A program made the translations under genes and the position numbers. Of a stretch of 64,000 bases of DNA, positions 24,461 to 32,587 are shown piece after piece. The notes under the pieces are model-generated. The model saw nothing but the letters and a program-made list of their open reading frames with translations. It ran no database searches and was not told where the DNA came from. The DNA is from Pseudomonas iridis (lineage in GTDB: Bacteria > Pseudomonadota > Gammaproteobacteria > Pseudomonadales > Pseudomonadaceae), in the NCBI RefSeq assembly GCF_017980685.1, contig NZ_JACXXO010000005.1, positions 1 through 64,000 on the forward strand, in the 5' to 3' direction. Numbering within the stretch: the first letter of the stretch is position 1; each line of letters begins with the position of its first letter.

Positions 24461-25921
24461 TCATTTATCGACCTTGCTCAAAACCTGCCTTGTCGGTCGC
24501 CCACCGAGCAAACCTTCTTGCTCCGGCAACATGTCACCGATGTGTAGGCCGCTATCATCAATGAAGTACTGACGTAACTCGTCAGAGTGCGCACTGGCGC
24601 GAACCTTGACCACGGCCATGATGCGCAGTAACCGGCTCTGCACCTCAATATAGCGCTGGACGATGATTGCATCCGTCAGAAACGCCGTGCCGTAAGGGCT
24701 GAAACGCAGATCGGTGTAGCGATCTTCCAGCTCCGAGGTCATCAACACACTGACCCCGGAATTGGTCAGCGCCGTGACCATGCGCGACAGCGACTCGCGA
24801 AAATCCTCGCGAAAGGTCGGCGCCAGTGCCAGTTCGAAGCCCGACAGCGAGTCGATGACCACGCGAGTGGCGTTCAGCCGGGTGATTTCGCCGAGTAACA
24901 GCTGGACAATTTCGTCAATCGAAAGGTCGGGAGCGCGACTATCCACCAGACCGACCTGCCCGCTCGCAATCAAACCCGACAGGGTCGCATTCTGCGAGTG
25001 ATTGGGCCGTTGTTCGAATACTGCGATCACGCCGGTTTCGCCATTGCGCGCGCCTTCGGCGAGGAAGGTCGCCGCGAGGATGCTTTTACCTGACCCCGAT
25101 GGCCCGGCCACCAGCAACGAATAGCCCCGAGGCAAACCGCCCCCGAGCATCTCGTCGAGCTGCGCTACCCCCATGCTCAAGCGCTTGATCGGTGATTCCA
25201 GCGGTGTATCAAACGGGCCAGCTATTACGGGTGCAAAAACCTTGATCCCGGAAGTTGCAATGCGGAAGGTGTGCAGGCCCGGCAACGTCGGTTGGCCGCG
25301 CATCTTCATGATTTCCAGTTTGCGTACCATGGAGTTGCGCTGAACGCTTTGTCGAAGCCAGATCAGGCCATCGGCCACGGTGAAAATCGGGTTGGTGTCG
25401 GTTTCAGTAAAATACTCACCGATGAGGAACGTCGTCGCTTGCCACGTCGTCATCAGCATGCCCAGTTGCTGAACGAACTGCGGAAGGTTGTTGTTGGGAT
25501 TGTCCTGGGTCTGGCTGGCCAGCACTACGGAGCGGAACGAATCGACAAACACCAGCGCCGGCGAATGCGCTTCGACTTCGCTGACGATGCGCCGCAGCAC
25601 CTCGTCCAGATCCCCGGCCAGGGTATCGTCGGCCAGGTTGATGTAACGGATCGACTGGTTGATCGCTTCGCTGTCGAAAAAATCGAATTGCTGCTGATAA
25701 CGCAGCATCTTCAGTGGCGGTTCTCCCAGGACGGTAAAGAACAGCGCCGGGCGTTCGGGCGTTGCCAGGGCAAACATCATCTGGTGGGCCAGCGTGGTCT
25801 TGCCGCAACCAGGAGGGCCGGCAATCAGATTGAACGAAAATTCCGGCAATCCTCCACCCAGCACCTCGTCCAGTCCAGGCACGCCGGTGGCCAGACGGTT
25901 GATAGTCACTTTGGTGCTCAT
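24461..25921 (-). CDS. KaiC-like double RecA-domain ATPase (copy 2)
   Basis: 486 residues with two KaiC domains; Walker A motifs GPPGCGKT (35-42) and GPSGSGKS in the second half, Walker B LVFVDSFRS and RVVIDSLSGFEL. The Glu pair after Walker A is degenerate in both halves (VLGEPP and VFEQRP). At the KaiC Ser431-Thr432 position it has Ala-Phe (TAFLTDAII), so KaiC-type autophosphorylation is not expected. The start at 25921 overlaps the stop of the upstream gene (ATGA), and the histidine kinase follows within 8 bases. Likely an ATP-dependent regulator of that kinase. Confidence 0.88.
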   Translation of the reverse strand: MSTKVTINRLATGVPGLDEVLGGGLPEFSFNLIAGPPGCGKTTLAHQMMFALATPERPALFFTVLGEPPLKMLRYQQQFDFFDSEAINQSIRYINLADDTLAGDLDEVLRRIVSEVEAHSPALVFVDSFRSVVLASQTQDNPNNNLPQFVQQLGMLMTTWQATTFLIGEYFTETDTNPIFTVADGLIWLRQSVQRNSMVRKLEIMKMRGQPTLPGLHTFRIATSGIKVFAPVIAGPFDTPLESPIKRLSMGVAQLDEMLGGGLPRGYSLLVAGPSGSGKSILAATFLAEGARNGETGVIAVFEQRPNHSQNATLSGLIASGQVGLVDSRAPDLSIDEIVQLLLGEITRLNATRVVIDSLSGFELALAPTFREDFRESLSRMVTALTNSGVSVLMTSELEDRYTDLRFSPYGTAFLTDAIIVQRYIEVQSRLLRIMAVVKVRASAHSDELRQYFIDDSGLHIGDMLPEQEGLLGGRPTRQVLSKVDK

Positions 25922-26352
25922 GGCGAATTTTCCTGCGAGGGGGTGTCGCTCAAAGAAGGTTCCCACACGCCACGAAGCAAACTAGCGGTGAGCGAGGGCC
26001 CGATCAGCGTGGTCAGAAGCTCGTAGAAAGTAGTCAGCAACACTTCACCACAAAACAGTGCTTCGGTGTCCTGCTGCTCGACGAGTACGGATTTAAGGGC
26101 AATAAGATCCATCGCGGCCGGCAGACTGTCATAAGTGCCGGCGAGATGCGGATGAGCAGAAACACACAGATGTAAACTGCGCCGGTACAGGGCGACAACC
26201 CCTTGCTGGCCAATAATCGGCGCAAGGGCTGCGTCCATAGCCTGCAATTTCGCAACAATCGCCTCGGCGATGCTTGCAGTGTCAGCATTAAGACCGACAC
26301 CCTGCGCCAGAGAAGCTACGATCCGGCGGCTCTCTTCGCTAAGCGTGGACAT
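25918..26352 (-). CDS. Uncharacterised helical protein heading the KaiC operon
   Basis: 144 residues, not recognised. It starts MSTLSEESRRIVASLAQGVG and looks all-helical; a C-terminal block GEVLLTTFYELLTTLIGPSL-TASLLRGVW is the most conserved-looking part and resembles helical ends of some bacterial signalling proteins. The stop overlaps the KaiC-like start by ATGA, showing translational coupling. It could be a KaiA/KaiB-like partner in function, though no sequence similarity to either is seen. The start at 26352 is preferred over 26427 because the upstream 25 codons look non-coding. Confidence 0.7.
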   Translation of the reverse strand: MSTLSEESRRIVASLAQGVGLNADTASIAEAIVAKLQAMDAALAPIIGQQGVVALYRRSLHLCVSAHPHLAGTYDSLPAAMDLIALKSVLVEQQDTEALFCGEVLLTTFYELLTTLIGPSLTASLLRGVWEPSLSDTPSQENSP

Positions 26353-26781
26353 GGCTGACTGATATCTGATGAGCAGAGTCTGATGGTACACCCTCAAGCG
26401 AACTATTGAGTCCCTTGGATGCAACATTACAAATGCGACAGTAAATGGTGACGAAACAAGAAATGGTTGGTGAACAAGCTCAATGGCAGGGAGTCTTGGC
26501 TCTACCCCTAGGGTGACGCCCCACCCTTTCCTCGCCTCACTGAGAGTGAGCTGCCTTACAAAACGTGTATCGGAGGGTGGTGAACCGCTCGTGCGAACGA
26601 GACATAAGCGCCTTGGGCTCGAAAATGGATGTGAGTAATCGAAGCGCTTAACGGCTGAACACTAACGCAAAAGATTTGCGCCGAGGCGCATAGATTCATA
26701 CCATCACAGCGGGTGTCCTGCTGTATTACGCGCAGGGCAGGTTAATCGTAACGTTGGTCGGGCCGCCATCGGAGAATTTCA
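26353..26781. promoter_or_regulatory. Divergent control region and structured nhaA leader
   Basis: 429 bases between the leftward KaiC operon and nhaA. The nhaA-proximal 180 bases can fold: TGCGC-CGAG-GCGCA hairpin at about 26679-26692, outer AAGCGC...GCGCTT pairing near 26607-26650, and ACAGC...GCTGT at about 26706-26724. A long structured 5' leader on an nhaA gene recalls the nhaA-I RNA class (lithium riboswitch). The match to that class was not verified. Confidence 0.35.
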
Positions 26782-28155
26782 GTGCCCGAAAATAACTCCC
26801 CTTCTCCGTCTATCCCCCGCCCTCAAGTACTCACAGAAAAAGCACTTGCTGCTCTTCAGCGTTTTTCGCACATTGAAGCGGTCAGCGGGATTGCTCTCTT
26901 AATTGCAGCTATAGCGGCTTTAGCCTGGGCAAACAGTTCTTTCTCTGCGAGCTACGAACACTTTTGGCATACCAGGCTCACTATTAGTTTTGGTGACGTC
27001 AGCTTATCCCAATCACTTCATTTCCTCGTGAATGATGGGTTGATGACAATTTTTTTTCTAGTCGTCGGTGCTGAGATACGTCATGAAATCCATGATGGAG
27101 CCTTAGCGAATATTAGAATGGCTTTGCTTCCACTGGGTGCGGCATTAGGCGGCGTACTGGTTCCAGCGTTGATCTACATTGCCATCAATCATGGCACAGA
27201 AGCCAGTGATGGCTGGGCTGTGCCAACTGCAACAGATATCGCTTTCGCTGTAGGTGTACTTGCCTTACTGGGGAAGTCCATACCCGGAGGTGTAAGGGTA
27301 TTGCTCTTAGCGTTAGCAATCATTGATGACATTGTCGCCATTCTTATCATCGCAGTATTTTATACTTCTAATTTGAATCTTGATGGAGTGGCAATTGCTG
27401 CGGGCGGATTGTTGATGATTTTCATGTTCCAGCGGATGGGCGTTGGCATGATGATCCCCTATGTATTGCCGGGCGCCATCATTTGGTACGGCTTGCTGAA
27501 AACAGGCGTTCATCCAACACTGGCGGGCGTGATTCTTGGGCTCTTGAGTCCGGTGCGCTCCATGCCAATGACAGAACGACCGCTAGATATTATTCAGCGA
27601 AACTTTCACGAATTGTTAGACCGATTCTCTTCAAATGATACGTCAGATCACTCGGTCACTAAGCCTCTGAAAGAAATACAGCAGGCCCAAAGGGAGATCC
27701 TTTCGCCTGTGCAGCGTATTCAAGCAACACTCCATCCATGGGTCGCCTTCGCTATCATGCCGCTTTTCGCATTAGCAAATGCCGGCGTTAGTTTCGCAGG
27801 AGCCGACCTTGAAAGCTCGCTATCACAAAATGTATTTATAGCGGTGATACTGGCATTGGTTGTCGGAAAACCATTAGGCGTTATTCTCTCGTCCTACGTT
27901 CTTTTGAAACTGAAGTGGTGTGAGCTTCCTTCTGACGTAGGCTGGGCTGGAATCGTTTTGGTAGGCCTGCTTGCGGGGATTGGCTTCACCATGTCGATTT
28001 TCATCGCGTCTCTGGCATTTGACGATCCGGCCCTGCTAGCCGCATCAAAGTTGAGCGTCTTGTGCGCTTCCGGTGCCGCCGCAGTATTAGGCCTGAGCTG
28101 GATTTGGATGCGGCGATTAATCAAGGGCAAAAAATTCAAGGTAAACAGCGCATGA
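26782..28155 (+). CDS. nhaA: NhaA Na+/H+ antiporter
   Basis: 457-residue inner-membrane antiporter that exports Na+ or Li+ in exchange for protons. Key residues match E. coli NhaA: Asp133 region in VPTATDIAFAVGVLALLG and the ion-binding Asp163-Asp164 pair in LAIIDDIVAILIIAVFYT; C-terminal AGIGFTMSIFIASLAF is present. It is about 70 residues longer than E. coli NhaA because of a hydrophilic insertion of about 50 residues (around NFHELLDRFSSNDTSDHSV). The start is GTG at 26782. It opens a group of ion and osmotic-stress genes. Confidence 0.93.
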   Translation: MPENNSPSPSIPRPQVLTEKALAALQRFSHIEAVSGIALLIAAIAALAWANSSFSASYEHFWHTRLTISFGDVSLSQSLHFLVNDGLMTIFFLVVGAEIRHEIHDGALANIRMALLPLGAALGGVLVPALIYIAINHGTEASDGWAVPTATDIAFAVGVLALLGKSIPGGVRVLLLALAIIDDIVAILIIAVFYTSNLNLDGVAIAAGGLLMIFMFQRMGVGMMIPYVLPGAIIWYGLLKTGVHPTLAGVILGLLSPVRSMPMTERPLDIIQRNFHELLDRFSSNDTSDHSVTKPLKEIQQAQREILSPVQRIQATLHPWVAFAIMPLFALANAGVSFAGADLESSLSQNVFIAVILALVVGKPLGVILSSYVLLKLKWCELPSDVGWAGIVLVGLLAGIGFTMSIFIASLAFDDPALLAASKLSVLCASGAAAVLGLSWIWMRRLIKGKKFKVNSA

Positions 28156-28345
28156 TCCCTGGTTGGCGCGCACCGCGTTTTTTATCCAAAAACGGGTTAC
28201 TGAGAAACGTGATTAGCCAATAGGTCATGATAATTTTTGTATCAAATTCCTTGTCGACAGTCCGAAAATCAGGGCTAATCTCAGGCTGTTGTTAAGCAGT
28301 CCACAAGTCGTTCACATTGGCTTCTACGAGAATACCCTCCTCGGT

Positions 28346-28651
28346 TCAAGTGTTATGGGCGGGGGTCGCGTCGGGCACCCGCAAGGGTGGCTGGTCAAGT
28401 GCCTGCATTCTTACCTTCGCGGCTTCGCCCACCATCTGGCCATATATACCTTTCAGCTCAATATGTGTTCTAGAGTGGACTCCACCAGCGATTGCTCCGG
28501 CGTGTGCAAGGCATGAAAGCCTAATATCAGCTGCCATATCCATGGGCACGATCGCCTTAATCTTATGATCCTTAAGGACGTATCTGATACCCTTTCGGCC
28601 ATCATAAACTTTCGACATACACCTATTGGCGATCTGACCCTTGCCTAACAT
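28346..28651 (-). CDS. Doubtful hypothetical protein
   Basis: 101 codons in the 507-base gap between nhaA and the cNMP/CBS gene. It reads KIKAIVPMDMAADIRLSCLA and GVHSRTHIELKGIYGQMVGE. The composition is protein-like, but no family is recognised and an overlapping plus-strand frame also exists. It may be a remnant. The rest of 28156-28662 holds nothing convincing. Confidence 0.3.
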   Translation of the reverse strand: MLGKGQIANRCMSKVYDGRKGIRYVLKDHKIKAIVPMDMAADIRLSCLAHAGAIAGGVHSRTHIELKGIYGQMVGEAAKVRMQALDQPPLRVPDATPAHNT

Positions 28652-28662
28652 ACCGAGGTTCC

Positions 28663-30543
28663 ATGCAAGCCGAGATGCAGGAGATTAGCGACCATCTCTA
28701 CCGTTTTGCTCCATTTGACAAACTGCCTAGAGAGTCAGTAGACGCTACGGCACGGCGAGTGGATGTGCGCTATTTCAAAGCCGGCAGCGACATCCTGGAA
28801 GCTGGCGAAGTTATCCAGGATTTGCACTATGTTCGCAGCGGAGCCGTAGAGATTTATCGACGCAACGGTGAACTCTACAACCGGCTTGTCGAAGGCGATA
28901 TCTTTGGCCAGGCAGGGCTTTTACGCAGCAACAAAGTACGTTTTCCTGCGAGAGCACTTGAAGACAGTCTGATTTACTATATCCCCGCAGACGTCTTTGC
29001 CGATCTATGCGCACAGCATGACGCCTTTGCGGATTTCGTTGAAGCTGAAGGGCACTCCAGGCTCAAGTCTGCTGTCGAGGCGCAAGGGCGGTCGAGCGAA
29101 CTGATCCAGCTCAAATGCCGAGCCTTGCTGTCACGCTCGCTAGTGTGGGTTACATCGGATACCACCGTTCGCGAGGCTGCAAGGCTAATGACCGAACAAC
29201 GCGTTGCTTGTGTCGTGGTCATGTCGCCAGCGGGGCTGCAGGCAGGAGACACTCAGGGCATTGTGACCGACAGGGATCTTCGCACGCGGGTCGTCGCTGC
29301 CGGAAAGAATGCCGGTGAAACACTCATCAGCGACATTATGACTACAGATCCAGTGGCCATAAATGCTGATGATTCAGGGTTTGAAGCCATGCTTGTGATG
29401 CTACGCCGCAATATCCATCACCTGCCGGTTCTCAACCAGGGCCGCCCGATTGGCGTAATCAACCTGTCAGATATTATTCGGTACGAGTCCCACAGTAGCT
29501 TGTACCTGGTCAACAGAATATCTAACCAGACGTCGGTCGACGGTCTGAAGTCGCTCTTACGAGACCTACGAGGAACGTACATCCGCATGGTGCGAGATGG
29601 CGCGACCGCGCACATGATCGGCAGCGCTATCTCTGGAATCGGCAGAGCTTTCACGCAACGCCTGCTGGAACTTGCGGAAAAAAAGCTGGGCCCTCCACCA
29701 GTACCTTATTGCTTCATGGTACTCGGCTCGATGGCGCGCGATGAGCAACTGCTGATAAGCGATCAAGATAACGCTTTGGTACTGGACGATCGATTCGACC
29801 CCTCCTCGCATGATGCATATTTCCGCAGCCTTGCATCGTTTGTGTGCGATGGCCTCGCCGCGTGTGGGTACAGCTACTGTAAGGGCGGGATCATGGCGAC
29901 CAACGATCAATGGCGCCAGCCTTTGAAAGTTTGGCGCAGCTATTTTGATCAGTGGATCGAGAAGCCAAACCCGACAACCTTACTCAATAGCTGCATTTTT
30001 TTCGATCTGGATGGCGTATTTGGCGAGCTCTCGCTGGTGCAAGAACTCAAAGTCCTGTGTGCTCAAAAATCCAGTCGACATCCCGGATTTCTCAATGCCA
30101 TGGCCAGGATTGCGCTCAACCGGACACCCCCCTTGGGATTCTTTCGTACCTTTGTCGTCGAAACAGATGGGCAACAGAAGAGAATCATCAACCTCAAAGG
30201 TCGCGGTACCGCCCCGCTCACCGACCTCATTCGCATCCATTCGCTAGCTTGCGGCAGTACCGCGCAGAACTCGTTTGATCGTATCGATGAAATCACTAGC
30301 GCTAATATCATGCCGCCCGAAGCACTGAAGCACCTGCGTTACGCGCTGGAATTCCTCTCCATGGTGCGGATCCGGCATCAGGTAGAGGCCCTGGAGCAAG
30401 GAGAAACGCCCAATAACTATATCGAGCCTGAACGCTTCTCTAATAGCGAGCGACACAATCTCAAAGAGGCCTTCCAAGTTTTGAGTAACGGCCAGAACTT
30501 TTTGCGCTTTCGCTACCCGGCAAAGGGCCGCACCTCAAAATGA
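28663..30543 (+). CDS. cNMP-binding, CBS-pair and DUF294 nucleotidyltransferase-like protein
   Basis: 626 residues in four parts: a cyclic-nucleotide-binding domain (about 20-130; FGQAGLLRSNKVRFPARALED), two CBS motifs (about 165-280; GIVTDRDLRTRVVAAG, HHLPVLNQGRPIGVINLSDI), a DUF294 nucleotidyltransferase domain with GSMARDEQLLISDQDNALVL (Gly-Ser and Asp-x-Asp catalytic-type residues, near 355) and a C-terminal helical DUF294_C domain. The architecture is GlnD-related and suggests a regulatory nucleotidylation controlled by small ligands, but no reaction is established for the family. It overlaps the next gene by ATGA and acts with that exonuclease. Confidence 0.9.
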   Translation: MQAEMQEISDHLYRFAPFDKLPRESVDATARRVDVRYFKAGSDILEAGEVIQDLHYVRSGAVEIYRRNGELYNRLVEGDIFGQAGLLRSNKVRFPARALEDSLIYYIPADVFADLCAQHDAFADFVEAEGHSRLKSAVEAQGRSSELIQLKCRALLSRSLVWVTSDTTVREAARLMTEQRVACVVVMSPAGLQAGDTQGIVTDRDLRTRVVAAGKNAGETLISDIMTTDPVAINADDSGFEAMLVMLRRNIHHLPVLNQGRPIGVINLSDIIRYESHSSLYLVNRISNQTSVDGLKSLLRDLRGTYIRMVRDGATAHMIGSAISGIGRAFTQRLLELAEKKLGPPPVPYCFMVLGSMARDEQLLISDQDNALVLDDRFDPSSHDAYFRSLASFVCDGLAACGYSYCKGGIMATNDQWRQPLKVWRSYFDQWIEKPNPTTLLNSCIFFDLDGVFGELSLVQELKVLCAQKSSRHPGFLNAMARIALNRTPPLGFFRTFVVETDGQQKRIINLKGRGTAPLTDLIRIHSLACGSTAQNSFDRIDEITSANIMPPEALKHLRYALEFLSMVRIRHQVEALEQGETPNNYIEPERFSNSERHNLKEAFQVLSNGQNFLRFRYPAKGRTSK

Positions 30544-31259
30544 ATGAGGCCAAGGTGCAATCGGATTACCCGGCGGACTGGCCAGATGTGTTCCGGGAAT
30601 TGGCGCAGAAGTCGGCTAATTCTTGCTTGAGAACGTTTTATCAGAGGGGCGTCGTTTCACCACAAACCCTGATTGAAAGCGTGGAATTTCTTGCAATGGA
30701 CGTGGAGACAACCGGGCTCAATGCCCAGGCTCACAGTATTGTCAGCATCGGTTTGGTACCGTTCACCTTGAAGCGCATCTATTGCAGCAAGGCAGCGTAC
30801 TGGGTGCTAAATCCATCATCCGAACTGAATGAAAAGTCAGTCACCTTCCACCATATTACCCACGCTGAGATTTTGAATGCTCCCTCACTCCCTGAGGTGC
30901 TGGAACCGCTTCTGCAGGCCATGGCCGGCAAGGTGATTGTCGTCCATTACCGCAATATCGAGCGTGAGTTTCTTGATGCAGCACTGCGTAGGCACCTCGG
31001 AGAAGGCCTGAGGTTTCCGGTCGTAGACACGATGCAATTGGAAGCCAGGATGCATCGGCAAAAGCAGGGTTGGATTGCCAGGCTCTTGCGCCGTCCGAAG
31101 ACATCCATACGATTGGCCGACAGCCGCTCGCGCTATAACCTTCCAGCCTATCAAGGGCATCATGCGTTAACCGATGCCCTCGCTACCGCTGAACTGCTAC
31201 AAGCGCAGATAGCTACCCATTATTCATCAGCGTCACCTATTGGCGCGCTATGGGACTGA
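30540..31259 (+). CDS. DEDDh 3'-5' exonuclease (DnaQ-like)
   Basis: 239 residues with the three exonuclease motifs: ExoI AMDVETTGLNAQAHSIVSIG (Asp, Glu; about residues 49-68), ExoII VHYRNIEREFLDAAL (Asp) and ExoIII HHALTDALATAELL (His, Asp). It matches stand-alone epsilon-like nucleases rather than the polymerase III subunit, having an extra N-terminal stretch of 45 residues. The ATG lies inside the stop region of the nucleotidyltransferase gene (ATGA at 30540), a pairing seen in other proteobacteria. Substrate (DNA, RNA or short oligonucleotides) is not defined. Confidence 0.9.
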   Translation: MNEAKVQSDYPADWPDVFRELAQKSANSCLRTFYQRGVVSPQTLIESVEFLAMDVETTGLNAQAHSIVSIGLVPFTLKRIYCSKAAYWVLNPSSELNEKSVTFHHITHAEILNAPSLPEVLEPLLQAMAGKVIVVHYRNIEREFLDAALRRHLGEGLRFPVVDTMQLEARMHRQKQGWIARLLRRPKTSIRLADSRSRYNLPAYQGHHALTDALATAELLQAQIATHYSSASPIGALWD

Positions 31260-31282
31260 CGACCCCGTACCAAGCGGGGTCG
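31260..31282. terminator. Hairpin after the exonuclease gene
   Basis: CGACCCCG, seven-base loop, CGGGGTCG immediately after the stop codon. GC-rich and perfect but without a T-run, so it is a probable terminator or RNA-stabilising stem rather than a classic one. It lies between convergent genes. Confidence 0.5.
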
Positions 31283-31365
31283 CCAGAAATGCCTTGGCGC
31301 TAGGCTTCTCAAAGCCTCGAAATTCTGTCAGGTGGTATGCATGATTCCATACGTCTGAGAGGCTT

Positions 31366-32502
31366 TTATGTCGAGTGCTCGGAAGTCCTCATAGCCACTT
31401 CTTTGCTACGCCCCACAGGCATCTCGCCACCGGGAATCGATGCAACGTAAACGGTGCGCGACGGCAGTGCAAAGCTGACACCTATCTCGTTAAAGGCGTC
31501 CATTATTTCTAAGTTTATGTCCTGCTGAATATCCATGTAGACGTTGTAACTTGGGTCTAAAACAATGTAGACCACCTCAAATTCTAGAGCGCTCTCCCCA
31601 AAACTACGAAAATGGCATCGGTCAAATCGGGCTTTCTTTTGCTGCCTGATAATATGCTCGATTCGTTGCGGTACTTCCCTTACCTGCTGCGCGGAACAAC
31701 CATAATTCAGGGCTATCTCAAAAACGATCCTGCGCTCTAGAAGCCGTTTGTAATTCTGTATGGTACTTCCGATCATGTCCGCGTTAGCCATAACGATTTG
31801 TTCACCGCCAAGGCTACGAATCCGCGTTGTCTTCAATCCTACATGCTCGACGGTGCCAGACAATGAGCCCACAACGATGAAATCGCCTACCTCAAACGGT
31901 TTATCTACCGCAATGGATAGCGAAGCGAATACGTCCCCTAGAATATTCTGCATTGCCAAGGCTATAGCGATGCCGCCTACCCCTAAACTGGCGACGAAAG
32001 CTGTAATGTTTACGCCGACGTTTGAAAGCATCGCCAGCACAACCACGACCCATAAGAAGACCTTTGCTCCCCACAAGCTTAACGTCGCCAACGCGCTCCC
32101 CTGAAATGTTTCAGAGGCGCTGTGCCGTTTGAAGTATTGGGCTAAAGCCAACGCAGAGGCGCGATTTGCCCAGAGGCCGACCTGCAAAGCAGCGACAACG
32201 AACCAGAGGCTGCTGACTCGTACAAGCCAACGCTCTGGAAGGTCGAGCATACCTACACCAATGAGTATCGATGCAAGCAGTAAAAGCGTATTGCTCGTTC
32301 CTGAAAGCACTACGACTGCAATACGGCTAATAGGTGCATTGGGTGATGCTGATATCTTTCGAAGTTTCCTCAGAAAGACACCGATCAAGGTTCTCGCGAA
32401 TACAAAGCTTATGGTTGCCAACACAACAGCGAAAGCCCAGTTGGCTAACGAAATCCCCAAAAACTCGTACGTGATGAAAAAGTTAACAACTTCTTGAAAC
32501 AT
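31366..32502 (-). CDS. MscS-family mechanosensitive channel
   Basis: 378 residues: four N-terminal hydrophobic segments then the pore-lining TM3 and beta domain of MscS. The core reads TAFVASLGVGGIAIALAMQN then ILGDVFASLSIAVDKPFEVGDFI with the Gly/Ala-packed pore helix, followed by VEHVGLKTTRIRSLGGEQIVMAN. The C-terminal vestibule region is present. Function: release of solutes during hypo-osmotic shock. Next to a BCCT osmolyte importer upstream, it fits an osmotic stress group. Same strand as the BCCT gene, 85 bases apart, with an inverted repeat (AACCCGCCA...TGGCGGGTT, 32527-32555) between them. Confidence 0.9.
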   Translation of the reverse strand: MFQEVVNFFITYEFLGISLANWAFAVVLATISFVFARTLIGVFLRKLRKISASPNAPISRIAVVVLSGTSNTLLLLASILIGVGMLDLPERWLVRVSSLWFVVAALQVGLWANRASALALAQYFKRHSASETFQGSALATLSLWGAKVFLWVVVVLAMLSNVGVNITAFVASLGVGGIAIALAMQNILGDVFASLSIAVDKPFEVGDFIVVGSLSGTVEHVGLKTTRIRSLGGEQIVMANADMIGSTIQNYKRLLERRIVFEIALNYGCSAQQVREVPQRIEHIIRQQKKARFDRCHFRSFGESALEFEVVYIVLDPSYNVYMDIQQDINLEIMDAFNEIGVSFALPSRTVYVASIPGGEMPVGRSKEVAMRTSEHST

Positions 32503-32587
32503 TCTGACCTCATTTATCCGAGGTTTAACCCGCCAGCAGTTGTGCTTGGCGGGTTAATGAAGGATTAACGTCGCTCAGCCCCGAGCT

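Noticed and set aside
20672..25921. A complete KaiABC circadian clock
   Set aside because: No kaiA or kaiB gene is present and the catalytic Glu pairs of both KaiC-like proteins are altered.
25271..26026. 251-codon plus-strand frame opposite KaiC copy 2
   Set aside because: Arg/Gln-rich shadow; the KaiC motifs on the minus strand are unambiguous.
32527..32555. Inverted repeat AACCCGCCA...TGGCGGGTT between the BCCT and MscS genes as a terminator
   Set aside because: Perfect 9-bp arms but an 11-base loop and no T-run on the minus strand; kept only as a note in the MscS entry.
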